Assembly (NCBI GenBank): GCA_002363695.1
Contig: DEWO01000151.1
Coordinates: 1 to 9,949, forward strand
Source: Prevotella sp. UBA3208
GTDB taxonomy: Bacteria; Bacteroidota; Bacteroidia; Bacteroidales; Bacteroidaceae
Direction: 5' to 3'
Length of the DNA stretch: 9,949 bases
This document shows positions 1-8,297 of the stretch, piece by piece (position 1 is the first letter of the stretch; the number at the start of each line of letters is the position of its first letter). The notes under the pieces are model-generated. The model was not told where the DNA came from and did not search any database. It saw only the letters and a program-made list of their open reading frames with translations. A program made the position numbers and the translations under genes.

Positions 1-728
1 ATGAGGTGGGTATTCGGATTCACTCGCTTGCACTCGTTGAAGAGCACTTTCCCGTTCGAGCTCTTACGCCCGCAGACAAAGAGTATCAGGTCATGACGGG
101 TGGCAAACTGTGAGATGTTGGGCATACGGTTAGCTACGGAACGGCAGATGGTATCGAAGCTCTTGAAAGTGGCTCCTGCAGCCATGTGACCTTGGATATA
201 TTCGATGATACGATGAAACTCGTCCAGCGACTTAGTAGTCTGCGAATACAAATAGATATCGCGCGTAAAGTCAAGTTTCGTCACTTCATCAAAGTCCTCT
301 ATGACAATGGCTTTTGACTGGGTTTGTCCCACCAGTCCCAACACCTCGGCATGGCCCTTCTTGCCAAAGATGACTATTTGGCCGTCTCCAGCCTCAAACT
401 GCTTCTTGATGCGCTTCTGCAGCTGAAGCACCACGGGACAGGTAGCATCAATGATTTCGATGTTGTTACGACGAGCCAGTTCATAGGTCTCAGGCGGCTC
501 TCCATGAGCTCGCAACAGCACCTTGACATCATGGAGCTGTCGCATTTGGTCGTGGTCGATGGTCACCAAGCCCATACTCCGCAACCGTTCGCACTCCATA
601 CCGTTATGCACAATGTCACCCAGGCAGTAGAGTGTCTCACCCTTGGCCAGTTCTTCTTCGGCTTTTTGGATAGCAGTGGTCACCCCGAAGCAGAAGCCGC
701 TGCCATTGTCTATTTCGATTTGGAGCAT
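1..728 (-). CDS. ispH: 4-hydroxy-3-methylbut-2-enyl diphosphate reductase IspH, C-terminus cut by window edge
   Basis: IspH is the cytoplasmic [4Fe-4S] enzyme that reduces HMBPP to IPP and DMAPP, the last step of the MEP isoprenoid pathway. I translated 242 codons; the family is usually about 285-315 residues, so the C-terminal tail lies outside the window. The three cluster-binding cysteines are visible: C13 in GFCFGV, C97 in DATCPVV and C195 in DTICRSVANR. Substrate-pocket residues are also present: H41 (GDIVHN), H75 (RAHGEPP), H126 and E128 (KKGHAEV), the QTT motif at 163-165 and SSN at 223-225. The ATG at 728 is chosen because an in-frame TGA lies three codons upstream. The start sits inside the end of argK (19-base overlap, different frame) with no good Shine-Dalgarno, which suggests translational coupling. 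The RAHGEPP form, instead of the SAHG form of E. coli, is what I would expect in Bacteroidetes. Confidence 0.96.
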   Translation of the reverse strand, partial: MLQIEIDNGSGFCFGVTTAIQKAEEELAKGETLYCLGDIVHNGMECERLRSMGLVTIDHDQMRQLHDVKVLLRAHGEPPETYELARRNNIEIIDATCPVVLQLQKRIKKQFEAGDGQIVIFGKKGHAEVLGLVGQTQSKAIVIEDFDEVTKLDFTRDIYLYSQTTKSLDEFHRIIEYIQGHMAAGATFKSFDTICRSVANRMPNISQFATRHDLILFVCGRKSSNGKVLFNECKRVNPNTHL

Positions 729-1819
729 AGTTGGTCAAAATAAGTGTCCAGCAACTGCTGAGCGGCCATGAAACTGGTTTGGTCACCCTCAAGTACCGAG
801 CGCTCTGCCTGTTGCAGTCGTTGCTGTATCAGGGCATCATTATAAAAGCTGAGCCGCAGCTGTTCATTGATGGTTTCATACATCCAGTACTTGGCCTGTT
901 CGTTGCGTCGATAGTTGAAATAGCCATTCTGCTTGACAAAGTCGATGTACTGATAGATCATGTCCCACACCTCCTTGATGCCAAGTCCGAAGAAGCCACT
1001 ATAGCACAGCACCTTGGGTAGCCATCCGCTCTCGGGCATGGGAAAGAAATGGAGTGCGTTACGGAAATTGGTGGCTGCCATCTGACACTTGTCTACATTC
1101 TCACCGTCGCACTTGTTGATGACGATGCCATCGGAAATCTCCATGATGCCACGCTTGATGCCCTGCAGTTCATCACCGGTTCCTGCCAGCTGAATGAGCA
1201 AGAAGAAGTCGACCATGGAATGACAGGCCGTCTCGCTCTGCCCCACTCCGACCGTCTCAACGAATATCTTGTCAAAGCCCGCAGCCTCACAAAGAATAAT
1301 CGTCTCACGCGTCTTACGCGCCACACCACCCAGAGAACCTGCCGTAGGACTAGGACGAATGAAAGAATCGGGATGTACGGAGAGCTTCTCCATACGTGTC
1401 TTATCACCCAGAATACTACCCTTGGAGCGTTCGGACGATGGGTCTATGGCCAATACAGCCAACTTACCGCCTTTCTCGTTCAGCACATGTATGCCAAAGG
1501 CATCAATGCTGGTAGACTTGCCAGCGCCTGGAACACCGCTGATACCCACACGGATGCTATTACCGCTGTAGGGCAGGCACTTGTTGATGACCTCCTGAGC
1601 CTTGGCCTGGTGGTCGGGATTGACGCTCTCAACCAGCGTCACGGCTTGCGACAAGATGGTGACATCGCCTTTGACAATGCCTTCCACCATCTCTGCTGCG
1701 CTGAGTTCACGCCGACGGAAGCGATTGCGCTTCATATAAGGATTAATGATGGCAGGTTGTTCTACGCCGCTGTTGACCTGCAAGCCTGCATATTCTGAAC
1801 TGTTCTCTGGATGTTCCAT
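710..1819 (-). CDS. meaB: ArgK/MeaB-family GTPase, methylmalonyl-CoA mutase-associated G-protein chaperone
   Basis: This is a 369-residue P-loop GTPase of the MeaB/ArgK (old name LAO/AO transport ATPase) family. Members guard cobalamin loading and reactivation of methylmalonyl-CoA mutase, which Bacteroidales use in the succinate-propionate pathway. Visible motifs are Walker A GVPGAGKS (residues 95-102), the family signature DPSSERSKGSILGDKTRM (126-143), the switch/G3 region ETVGVGQSE (188-196) and the G4 motif NKCD (235-238). The C-terminal third is helical, as expected for the dimerisation arm. Length is slightly above the usual 320-340 residues because of a 40-residue N-terminal extension. 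I keep the first ATG because a similar MEHPEN-type extension is familiar from Bacteroidales homologues (from memory); M29 is an alternative start. The gene begins 15 bases after the DUF1573 gene and its end overlaps the ispH start. No mutase subunit gene is in the window, so the partner must be encoded elsewhere. Confidence 0.93.
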   Translation of the reverse strand: MEHPENSSEYAGLQVNSGVEQPAIINPYMKRNRFRRRELSAAEMVEGIVKGDVTILSQAVTLVESVNPDHQAKAQEVINKCLPYSGNSIRVGISGVPGAGKSTSIDAFGIHVLNEKGGKLAVLAIDPSSERSKGSILGDKTRMEKLSVHPDSFIRPSPTAGSLGGVARKTRETIILCEAAGFDKIFVETVGVGQSETACHSMVDFFLLIQLAGTGDELQGIKRGIMEISDGIVINKCDGENVDKCQMAATNFRNALHFFPMPESGWLPKVLCYSGFFGLGIKEVWDMIYQYIDFVKQNGYFNYRRNEQAKYWMYETINEQLRLSFYNDALIQQRLQQAERSVLEGDQTSFMAAQQLLDTYFDQLCSKSK

Positions 1820-1834
1820 AATATATATAATAAG

Positions 1835-2872
1835 TTATTGAGCATTAATTTCGATGGTTACTTTAGCCTTTTCGGGGTCGTTGGTAATCATGAGAATACG
1901 CGGACGGGTACGTACCCGTTTCAGCTCGTCACGCATAGCAGTCACTTTCAGTTTCGTAGACTCACCCGGCTGCAAGCGGCTCTTACCTAACGACACTTTC
2001 AGCCCGCGGGTAAACATCTGCATCGAAGTAATCTGCAACTCGGAACTGCCCGCATTGACTATGTCTATGACTTCTGTCTTCTTGGATTTCCCTTCAAAGT
2101 ACATGTCCACCTTTTCCTTGGACAGTTGGATGACGGGGGGATTCTGTACTTTTCCGGTAAAAGGAGGCAGCAATACCACCGAGAGACCTATCTCACGGTC
2201 CTGCTGTACCTTGTCGCCAGGATTACTGCCCAGATAAACCGAGCTTTGGGTGAGGCCATAGTCATGCAGTTTTGCAGAGTTCAGCTGGACAACAATTTTG
2301 CCTGTCTGCCCTGGTCGCAACTCCTCAGGGGTCACCATAGCGGTGAGATATGACGGCAGGTGCATCAGGTTCGGATGATAGGTCTTCGTTCCGTTGTTAT
2401 ATATCTTCAGTTCCTGCATCAACTGGTCACCCTTGTTGGCATCATCAAATTCTAAATCGTTCTTGTCCAGTCGAAGGTCTCCCATCTCTACAGGATAGTC
2501 TGCAGAGAGGTCGATATAGTCCTCCAGCACCTGTCCTTTCATACGTATGTAGAAAGGTTTCGACGAGACATTGGTGACGATGGCCGCCTGCTTGTCAAAG
2601 TGGCCCAATTGTTTGGAATCGTAGGTCATCCGTATCTGGAACTTGCCGGTAAGAGTCCCTTTCGGATAGTCTACGACGGTACAGTTGCAGTCAGGGCGGA
2701 CAGTCTCGATGGAGACCTTACCCTTGGCCTTCACTTCAAATACCGCTGTGACAGGCTGTTTCCAACCGGTACGGCCTACGTCGACGGTCGACTTGGCGAT
2801 GGTCAGTTTCTGGGCACTGGCACTTAACGGTAAAAAGGCTAAAAGGTAAAAGAATAAATTTCTGTTTGCCAT
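1835..2872 (-). CDS. Secreted DUF1573-domain protein with Ig-like folds
   Basis: This 345-residue protein has a clear Sec signal peptide: a hydrophobic stretch at residues 5-16 and likely cleavage after SASA at 20, leaving an N-terminal Gln. It has no lipobox cysteine. The mature part starts with a DUF1573 domain (about 22-115), a beta-sandwich related to ASPM/SPD-2/Hydin folds. This includes the cysteine motif RPDCNCTV (60-67), which corresponds to the SCGCT motif of the family. A middle Ig-like segment (about 118-235, with RPGQTGKIVVQL) and a C-terminal second DUF1573-like unit (about 250-343, with RPRILMITNDPE) follow. The biochemical role of DUF1573 is not established. The start lies 11 bases after the stop of the A2M gene, and the purine-rich gap may serve as a ribosome-binding site. 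Co-transcription with the A2M protein suggests a shared job in the periplasm or at the outer membrane; that link is inference. Confidence 0.88.
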   Translation of the reverse strand: MANRNLFFYLLAFLPLSASAQKLTIAKSTVDVGRTGWKQPVTAVFEVKAKGKVSIETVRPDCNCTVVDYPKGTLTGKFQIRMTYDSKQLGHFDKQAAIVTNVSSKPFYIRMKGQVLEDYIDLSADYPVEMGDLRLDKNDLEFDDANKGDQLMQELKIYNNGTKTYHPNLMHLPSYLTAMVTPEELRPGQTGKIVVQLNSAKLHDYGLTQSSVYLGSNPGDKVQQDREIGLSVVLLPPFTGKVQNPPVIQLSKEKVDMYFEGKSKKTEVIDIVNAGSSELQITSMQMFTRGLKVSLGKSRLQPGESTKLKVTAMRDELKRVRTRPRILMITNDPEKAKVTIEINAQ

Positions 2873-2883
2873 ATCTCTTTCTT
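2873..2883 (-). promoter_or_regulatory. Purine-rich spacer and probable ribosome-binding site before the DUF1573 gene
   Basis: The 11 bases between the A2M stop and the DUF1573 ATG read AAGAAAGAGAT on the minus strand. This is the most Shine-Dalgarno-like sequence among the start sites in the window. The short gap favours re-initiation or coupling with translation of the A2M gene. Confidence 0.4.
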
Positions 2884-5800
2884 TTATTTATTTACAAGGA
2901 TAGTTACCGACGGTGCCATGGCACGAAACTCTGGTGCGTAGGCACAGCCCACGGTACAAGTACCGCTCTCGTACTGTCCGGCACGGTCTATATAGTATTC
3001 TGTCTCTATCACATGCTTACCCTTGGACAGCCCGGAGTAGAAGTAGTAGGTGGCATAGTCTTTGGGCGACACATAGGCTCCCTGCTGGTAACCCGACAAC
3101 TGGCGGACGGGTTCCATACATGCCGCCCGACGGTCAACCACCTGCACGAAGTCCAGGTCGCGGGTCGACTCAATGGTGATACGCACCTTCACACGATCAC
3201 CGACACTTAGCGGGCACTGGGACAAGACCTCACGCTTAATGGTAATGCCGCTCTGCGAGGCAGATACCTCAGAGGTTTTCTGCAGAAACTGTGCATAGAC
3301 AGCTCCCCAGGATGTTCCTTCATTGGTCTTCGTAGCGGTAAAGGTATGTCCCTGCGGATGACTGATAGCTGTCTTGACATACCCCAGGCCTGCCGTGGCC
3401 TGAGGCAGTTCCAAAGGTTGCTGGTCGATGGCCAGCACAGACTGATGAGCCTGATTGCCCAAAGGAATCAGATTGCTCTTACCATGAAGGAACGACCAGA
3501 TGGCATTCACGCTGTTGATAGGTGTGTCCCATGCCTGGGTGCGCTTCTCCTGAAGCAGCCAGCGGCGCATCTCGTCAACGGTCTGTAGGTCTTGGGGCAT
3601 CACCGTCTGAATGGCCTCTATGGCTGCTACCTCAGTAGGTATCTTATAGTCGTACCACGAATAGGAGGCGCGTGGCGTGTCGTAATAACGTCCCATCTCC
3701 TCGGTATAGATGGTGTATTCCTTCAAGCTCTGCACATACCCAGCAGCAAGTTTCTGCTCTCCGTGCTTAGCCAGCACGACAGCAGTCAGGGCTTTCTCGT
3801 ACATGGTCTGCCGCTTGATATCCTTCTTCAGCAGACGAATCAGATAGTCGTTAGCCGACTTGACATCAGCAGAGAGCTGACGGCCATCCAGTGCAGCAAG
3901 ATAGAGCCACCGCAGAGCTGTAAACGAGGGGAATATGGGTTTATGGCCTTTCTTCTCCTGCTTTTTCAACTCACTCACGACGCCTACCATCTCACGGCCT
4001 ATGTAGCTGAAGGCTTTGTCGTGCAATGCCTTCATATCCTGCTGTTGTCCTGCCATCTGATTCAGGCGTACCAGCATCTCCTCAATGGCTACGGTGATAT
4101 AGGTACTGCCTTCCATGCCGGGATACCAGGAGAAAGAGCCGTCCGGATTCTGCAATTTCTGCAGTTTCTCCACAGCTGTGGCAAGCCGGTTGCTGATGGT
4201 ATTCTCGTCGAAGAAGTCGGCCAGACGCTGTTTCTGTTCTGACTCACGGTCTGCAGCAGCGACCCAGGGGGTCTCGTTGAGCACCAGGTCTTTCAGCTCT
4301 TGATTCTGTGTGAGGTGAGAGGTGAGAGATGAGCGTTGAGCGTCCTCGCGTTTCCACTGCTCGAAGACTGCCTTCACCTGCGGGCTTTGTGACAATAGCG
4401 TCTTAGCCAACAGATTAGAATAGTAGGATGCCGCTTGGTCTATGGCACTATCCTCATGGGGGTGTCCGATGACAGGCAATGCCTGCACCATTAGCCAAGC
4501 AGGATTATTGGTGTACTCTACCGTCAGTTTCTGCTGTGTTGTTCCTATAGGGAAGAGGGTGGTCATGTCTACTGTCTTCACTCCGGGTTCATGCTGGGTG
4601 AATGGAACAGTCTTGGTGACATATTCGCTGTTAGAGAGTACGGGCAGATAGTGCTGTTCTCCGTCCGAGAATCCGTCGCCAATAGCCATCACCTTGCAAA
4701 TCAACAGAGAGGGTTTTAGAACCGTAACGGGAATCTTGAAGTTGGCAGCAGTTGTCTTACCAGCCTCCGCACTAAAGGGATGGGACTGCTCGTAGACGAT
4801 GCTGTTGTCATCAGGATTCAGCAATTGCAGCAGGACGTTGCCACTGGTGACATGGTCTGATGTATTGATGATGCGAGCCGCAAACTGAGCCTCGTCGCCT
4901 TCACGAATGAATCGGGGCATATTGGGTTGTACCATCACATCTTTCTTGGCCACGGCTTCAGCCCCCATATAGCCATACAGCATATCAGCAGTGTTGGCTA
5001 CACCCATGAATCGCCATGTAGTCAGGCTCTCAGGCAGCGTAAACTTCAGCGCCACCCCACCCTCTCGGTCTGTTTCCAACTGAGGATAATAGAAAGCAGT
5101 CTCGTTCAGGTTTTCACGCAACTGCACCTGCTCTTTCTGCCGAGATTCTTCGGAGGTTGGGGCACCAGAGCTAAAGCTCGACTGTTCAACATCAGCCATC
5201 GCCACCTCATCATTCCCTATCACGTCGGACGAACCGATAACAGCGTTGCTTACCATCCTTGCCGATGCTTTGGCAGCCTTGGCATACATCATCTTTGCAC
5301 CACGCACACGGATGGAATAGTGGTAATAGGGATAAACGCTACTGTCAAAATGACTATAGTCGAAGGCGGGAACGTCCTGCAACTTGAAAGGCTTGTAGCT
5401 GCTGAGCCCCAGACTGCCCCACAAACGCCACTGCCAATTAGTAGAGGGCATGGGCAGATAAGTGGATGGTGTAAAATTCCATTGGTGCTCGCGAATCTGG
5501 TCGAGACTCTTGTCATAGAGCACTGCCAGAAGCGAGGCCTGGGCGAGTTTGCCATCAGGTGTCTGTATCTTCAGCCGCCACTCTTCGTGCTGTCCCGGTG
5601 TCAAACGATCACGGAAGGTCTCCCAAGTCATTGTCAACCTCTTGTCGGGCATGGGACGCATGATGGTCTGCTGGTGACGGTAGCACTGACCGTCCTTGAC
5701 CCAGGCATAGGTCAGCAACAGGCCATTGCCGTATTCTTCTTTGTAAGTGAACTGACGGTTCAGCAGACTGGCACTGCGCTCCACCGAGCCACTCTCCAGA

Positions 5801-8271
5801 ACCTTGTCCCCAGCATAGATGCCATAGACAATGTGCAGGTCGGGATCTGACGATCCTACCTGCAAGGTTACGGGACTGCCGTCGCCGGGGAACTGCGTGT
5901 GTGACACATAGAACCAGTCGTGAGTCTGGGTCGCAGGCACCTTGTCGTCCAAGCCGAAAACCACAAACTTTAAATCCACGGTATCTCTCTCGCATACAGC
6001 CTCCAAGCGATGCTCGCCACTTGAGAGGCAAGAGGGCAGAGAATGCAACGCCACACTCTGACCATCGGTCAGAGAAAGTTGGGCATTGGCTGCGCACTCC
6101 TTCCACTTACCACCGTCCAAGCGGTATCTTACCATACCGGCAATTTCCTTGCCGGCAGCATTGCGACGGGTGAAGGTCACCTCCGGCAATTGATCCTTGC
6201 GCACCTGACCAGGCAGGTCACACGTCAAGGCTGTGGACTTGGTGCCCAAGGGCAGCGTCATCGCGCCACTGTGGGTCTCGCCTGCCATATCGGTCACAAC
6301 GGCCTCGACCACAAAGTGATAGAACATAGACTGGCTACCCAGATCATCGGGCAACAGCATGGGCATCTCAACGGTAAATGTTCCGTCATCAGCCGTTGTG
6401 GTCTCTGCTTCGTTCATAACTTCTTCCTGCAGGCCACGGCCCATGTAACCTCCCTGCCAGTAGCGGGAGTATGACATCCACCAGAAGGCCACACGGCGCT
6501 TGACAGTATAATGCACCTTGGCACCCTGTACGGGTACACCAGCATAGCTCAAGGCCTTGGCCTGTGCACGTACCGTGTCGCCATTCTGGTACGACTGGTT
6601 GTATTCAGGGAACTCCACTTGGAACGTGGGGCGCTTATATTCCTCTACGCTGAAACTGGTACTGGCACCACTGGCACGAATGGTAAAAAGACCGTTCAAC
6701 AGACCTGTGGGCAGCGTAAACGCTGTAGCGCACTTGCCGTATGCGTCAGTTGTTACCTGTTTCTCGGCCAACAGTTTGTAGTTGGCATCGCGCAGTTCCA
6801 GTTTGACGGGTTTGTTGCCGACTGCCACGTTGTCGACGGGCGACTGTTCTTTCCAGACAATAGCCGCCACGTGGACGGTCTGGCCGGGACGGTATATGCT
6901 GCGGTCGGTAAACAGATTGGTATGCTCCGTATTGTTCTGACGGTCGTAATAGGCATAGCGGCCATAGCAGTCTATCGACGGGCAATAGTCGTCCGCCGGT
7001 GTATAAGCATATACGGCTGACGGGCGTTGTTTTTCCTGCTTCACGAGCACCTCGCCCTGCAGATTGCAGGCCTGTTCCTCAGTGCGCTTCGACAGGTTCC
7101 AGCCCGAACGGTAGGTCAATTTCAGGATAGCATTGGAAAGGGGCTGACCTGTACGGGCATCGACCACGACATAGCGCATCTGATCTTGTGGCATGACCTG
7201 AGTCATCACACGCACACTGGAGACATAATACAAGGCTCGCGCTGTCTCCATGCCCGGGCTGGTACACTCCAGCAGATAAACGCCCGGAGTCAGACCGTCG
7301 AGCACTACGGAGTCTTCAAACTCCTCCTGTTGGGGATGCTTGCTAAAGGTCACGGTGCGCGAATGGTTGGTCACTTCGGTCATACCTGCCTTGATACGGG
7401 CAAGATCTTTCGGCTCATTGATATTCAGCTCGGTATTACCTTTCAGTTTGGTGCGGTACACATGCAGGGTCAGCGTGGTGATGTTGCGCAGGTTGAAGAG
7501 TTTCACCGTCTGTGCCTCATCAGGCATGACTACCTGCTGTGACAAACGCATCTGGTACATAGGATAGGTCATGCCCGTCCACAGGTTCTGACGTTTCTTG
7601 GCTATCACGTTGGCCTCAGGCAGGTCGCCATACAGTGCCGCCAGCGAGTCGAGGTCCTTGAGGCTGTTGGCTGTCCGCAATGCCAAATGACAGAGGGCAC
7701 GGCGATTGCCCTTCTGGGTGTAATAGTCCTGTAACCACTGCCACTCGTCCAACTCGGCACCAACCACACTCAGCAGGTCATCACCAAAAGCCTGACTGTC
7801 CTTACCCTTCACCACGAAGGGTTCGTAGGCATCGGCCTTTTGTGCAGCCAGTATCTCTGGGTGTGCTTTCGCCTGCTGCCGATAGCGCAGGGCCTGTGCA
7901 TCAGCATCGTCACCCAACTGCGGATTGCTGTCGTAGACCTTCGTCAACACGGTGGCATAGACTGCCTTCAATACAGGGTCTGTCACCGACAGGAACTGAC
8001 TTTCCAGCTTGCTGACGGCTGGTCGCAACGAGTCAGGAGCCACCTCAGCCTGCAGACGGGCGTGCAACAGGGTTGATTTCAACAGTTGCCCGTAGGCACG
8101 CTCTCTCTGTGCCTTGGCTTCTATCTTCTGCAAGTGCTGGATAGCGGTCTTGGGAAGGTCTTTGGTCTGGGCCTCCCCCACCCGCTTCCACCATTGCTGA
8201 TATGTCTGAGCTGTGATTCCCATAGGTATGAGCAGCAGCGCTGCCATCAATATCATCAGTTTACGTGTCAT
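2884..8271 (-). CDS. Large secreted alpha-2-macroglobulin family protein lacking the thioester (YfaS-like)
   Basis: This 1795-residue protein has a Sec signal peptide (hydrophobic 5-18, likely cleavage after ITA at 21, no lipobox Cys). Domain order: a helical N-terminal region (about 22-230); a macroglobulin-type domain with VVVDARTGQPLSNA (368-381); an MG2 domain with FTDRSIYRPGQTVHV (454-468); further MG domains starting at EEYKRPTFQVEF (543-554); an A2M_N_2-like part (about 780-925); a low-complexity loop (about 985-1058); the A2M domain with LPESLTTWRFMGV (1079-1091) and MPRFIREGDEAQF (1118-1130); a helical TED-like domain (about 1260-1600, with NPDGSFSWYPG); and a C-terminal beta domain (about 1665-1795). 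The usual CxEQ thioester motif is replaced by AIDQ (1276-1279), so covalent trapping of proteases is not expected. The family is thought to inhibit proteases in the periplasm. E. coli YfaS is a comparable thioester-less relative, whereas YfhM has a thioester and pairs with PBP1C. No pbpC is nearby; the neighbour is DUF1573. A -7 promoter element lies just upstream of the start. Confidence 0.93.
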   Translation of the reverse strand: MTRKLMILMAALLLIPMGITAQTYQQWWKRVGEAQTKDLPKTAIQHLQKIEAKAQRERAYGQLLKSTLLHARLQAEVAPDSLRPAVSKLESQFLSVTDPVLKAVYATVLTKVYDSNPQLGDDADAQALRYRQQAKAHPEILAAQKADAYEPFVVKGKDSQAFGDDLLSVVGAELDEWQWLQDYYTQKGNRRALCHLALRTANSLKDLDSLAALYGDLPEANVIAKKRQNLWTGMTYPMYQMRLSQQVVMPDEAQTVKLFNLRNITTLTLHVYRTKLKGNTELNINEPKDLARIKAGMTEVTNHSRTVTFSKHPQQEEFEDSVVLDGLTPGVYLLECTSPGMETARALYYVSSVRVMTQVMPQDQMRYVVVDARTGQPLSNAILKLTYRSGWNLSKRTEEQACNLQGEVLVKQEKQRPSAVYAYTPADDYCPSIDCYGRYAYYDRQNNTEHTNLFTDRSIYRPGQTVHVAAIVWKEQSPVDNVAVGNKPVKLELRDANYKLLAEKQVTTDAYGKCATAFTLPTGLLNGLFTIRASGASTSFSVEEYKRPTFQVEFPEYNQSYQNGDTVRAQAKALSYAGVPVQGAKVHYTVKRRVAFWWMSYSRYWQGGYMGRGLQEEVMNEAETTTADDGTFTVEMPMLLPDDLGSQSMFYHFVVEAVVTDMAGETHSGAMTLPLGTKSTALTCDLPGQVRKDQLPEVTFTRRNAAGKEIAGMVRYRLDGGKWKECAANAQLSLTDGQSVALHSLPSCLSSGEHRLEAVCERDTVDLKFVVFGLDDKVPATQTHDWFYVSHTQFPGDGSPVTLQVGSSDPDLHIVYGIYAGDKVLESGSVERSASLLNRQFTYKEEYGNGLLLTYAWVKDGQCYRHQQTIMRPMPDKRLTMTWETFRDRLTPGQHEEWRLKIQTPDGKLAQASLLAVLYDKSLDQIREHQWNFTPSTYLPMPSTNWQWRLWGSLGLSSYKPFKLQDVPAFDYSHFDSSVYPYYHYSIRVRGAKMMYAKAAKASARMVSNAVIGSSDVIGNDEVAMADVEQSSFSSGAPTSEESRQKEQVQLRENLNETAFYYPQLETDREGGVALKFTLPESLTTWRFMGVANTADMLYGYMGAEAVAKKDVMVQPNMPRFIREGDEAQFAARIINTSDHVTSGNVLLQLLNPDDNSIVYEQSHPFSAEAGKTTAANFKIPVTVLKPSLLICKVMAIGDGFSDGEQHYLPVLSNSEYVTKTVPFTQHEPGVKTVDMTTLFPIGTTQQKLTVEYTNNPAWLMVQALPVIGHPHEDSAIDQAASYYSNLLAKTLLSQSPQVKAVFEQWKREDAQRSSLTSHLTQNQELKDLVLNETPWVAAADRESEQKQRLADFFDENTISNRLATAVEKLQKLQNPDGSFSWYPGMEGSTYITVAIEEMLVRLNQMAGQQQDMKALHDKAFSYIGREMVGVVSELKKQEKKGHKPIFPSFTALRWLYLAALDGRQLSADVKSANDYLIRLLKKDIKRQTMYEKALTAVVLAKHGEQKLAAGYVQSLKEYTIYTEEMGRYYDTPRASYSWYDYKIPTEVAAIEAIQTVMPQDLQTVDEMRRWLLQEKRTQAWDTPINSVNAIWSFLHGKSNLIPLGNQAHQSVLAIDQQPLELPQATAGLGYVKTAISHPQGHTFTATKTNEGTSWGAVYAQFLQKTSEVSASQSGITIKREVLSQCPLSVGDRVKVRITIESTRDLDFVQVVDRRAACMEPVRQLSGYQQGAYVSPKDYATYYFYSGLSKGKHVIETEYYIDRAGQYESGTCTVGCAYAPEFRAMAPSVTILVNK
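4313..4340 (-). repeat. Four-unit 7-base tandem repeat inside the A2M coding region
   Basis: On the plus strand the units are AGGTGAG, AGGTGAG, AGATGAG and CGTTGAG, all sharing TGAG with a period of seven. On the coding strand they read as CTCA-type units and encode part of RSSLTSHLT (residues 1313-1321) in the helical TED-like domain. The period is not a multiple of three, so gain or loss of one unit would shift the frame. Confidence 0.6.
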
Positions 8272-8297
8272 ACGCGTTCTTTATACAATAATAGGGA

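Noticed and set aside
324..743. 139-codon open frame on the plus strand at the left end
   Set aside because: It lies antisense to ispH, whose cluster cysteines and substrate residues are intact. The real gene runs off the window edge without a stop, which is why it can be overlooked.
1103..1114. NKCD instead of the more common NKxD with Ala or Thr in the MeaB G4 motif
   Set aside because: The third position of NKxD is variable and Cys is tolerated there, so guanine specificity should be unaffected.
1049..1798. 249-codon open frame on the plus strand opposite meaB
   Set aside because: The minus strand carries all MeaB motifs over the same interval. The plus-strand translation shows no family features.
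4927..5850. 307-codon open frame on the plus strand opposite the A2M gene
   Set aside because: It runs antisense to strongly recognisable A2M sequence, has no promoter or leader of its own that I can see, and its translation has no recognisable domain. It is a codon-usage shadow.
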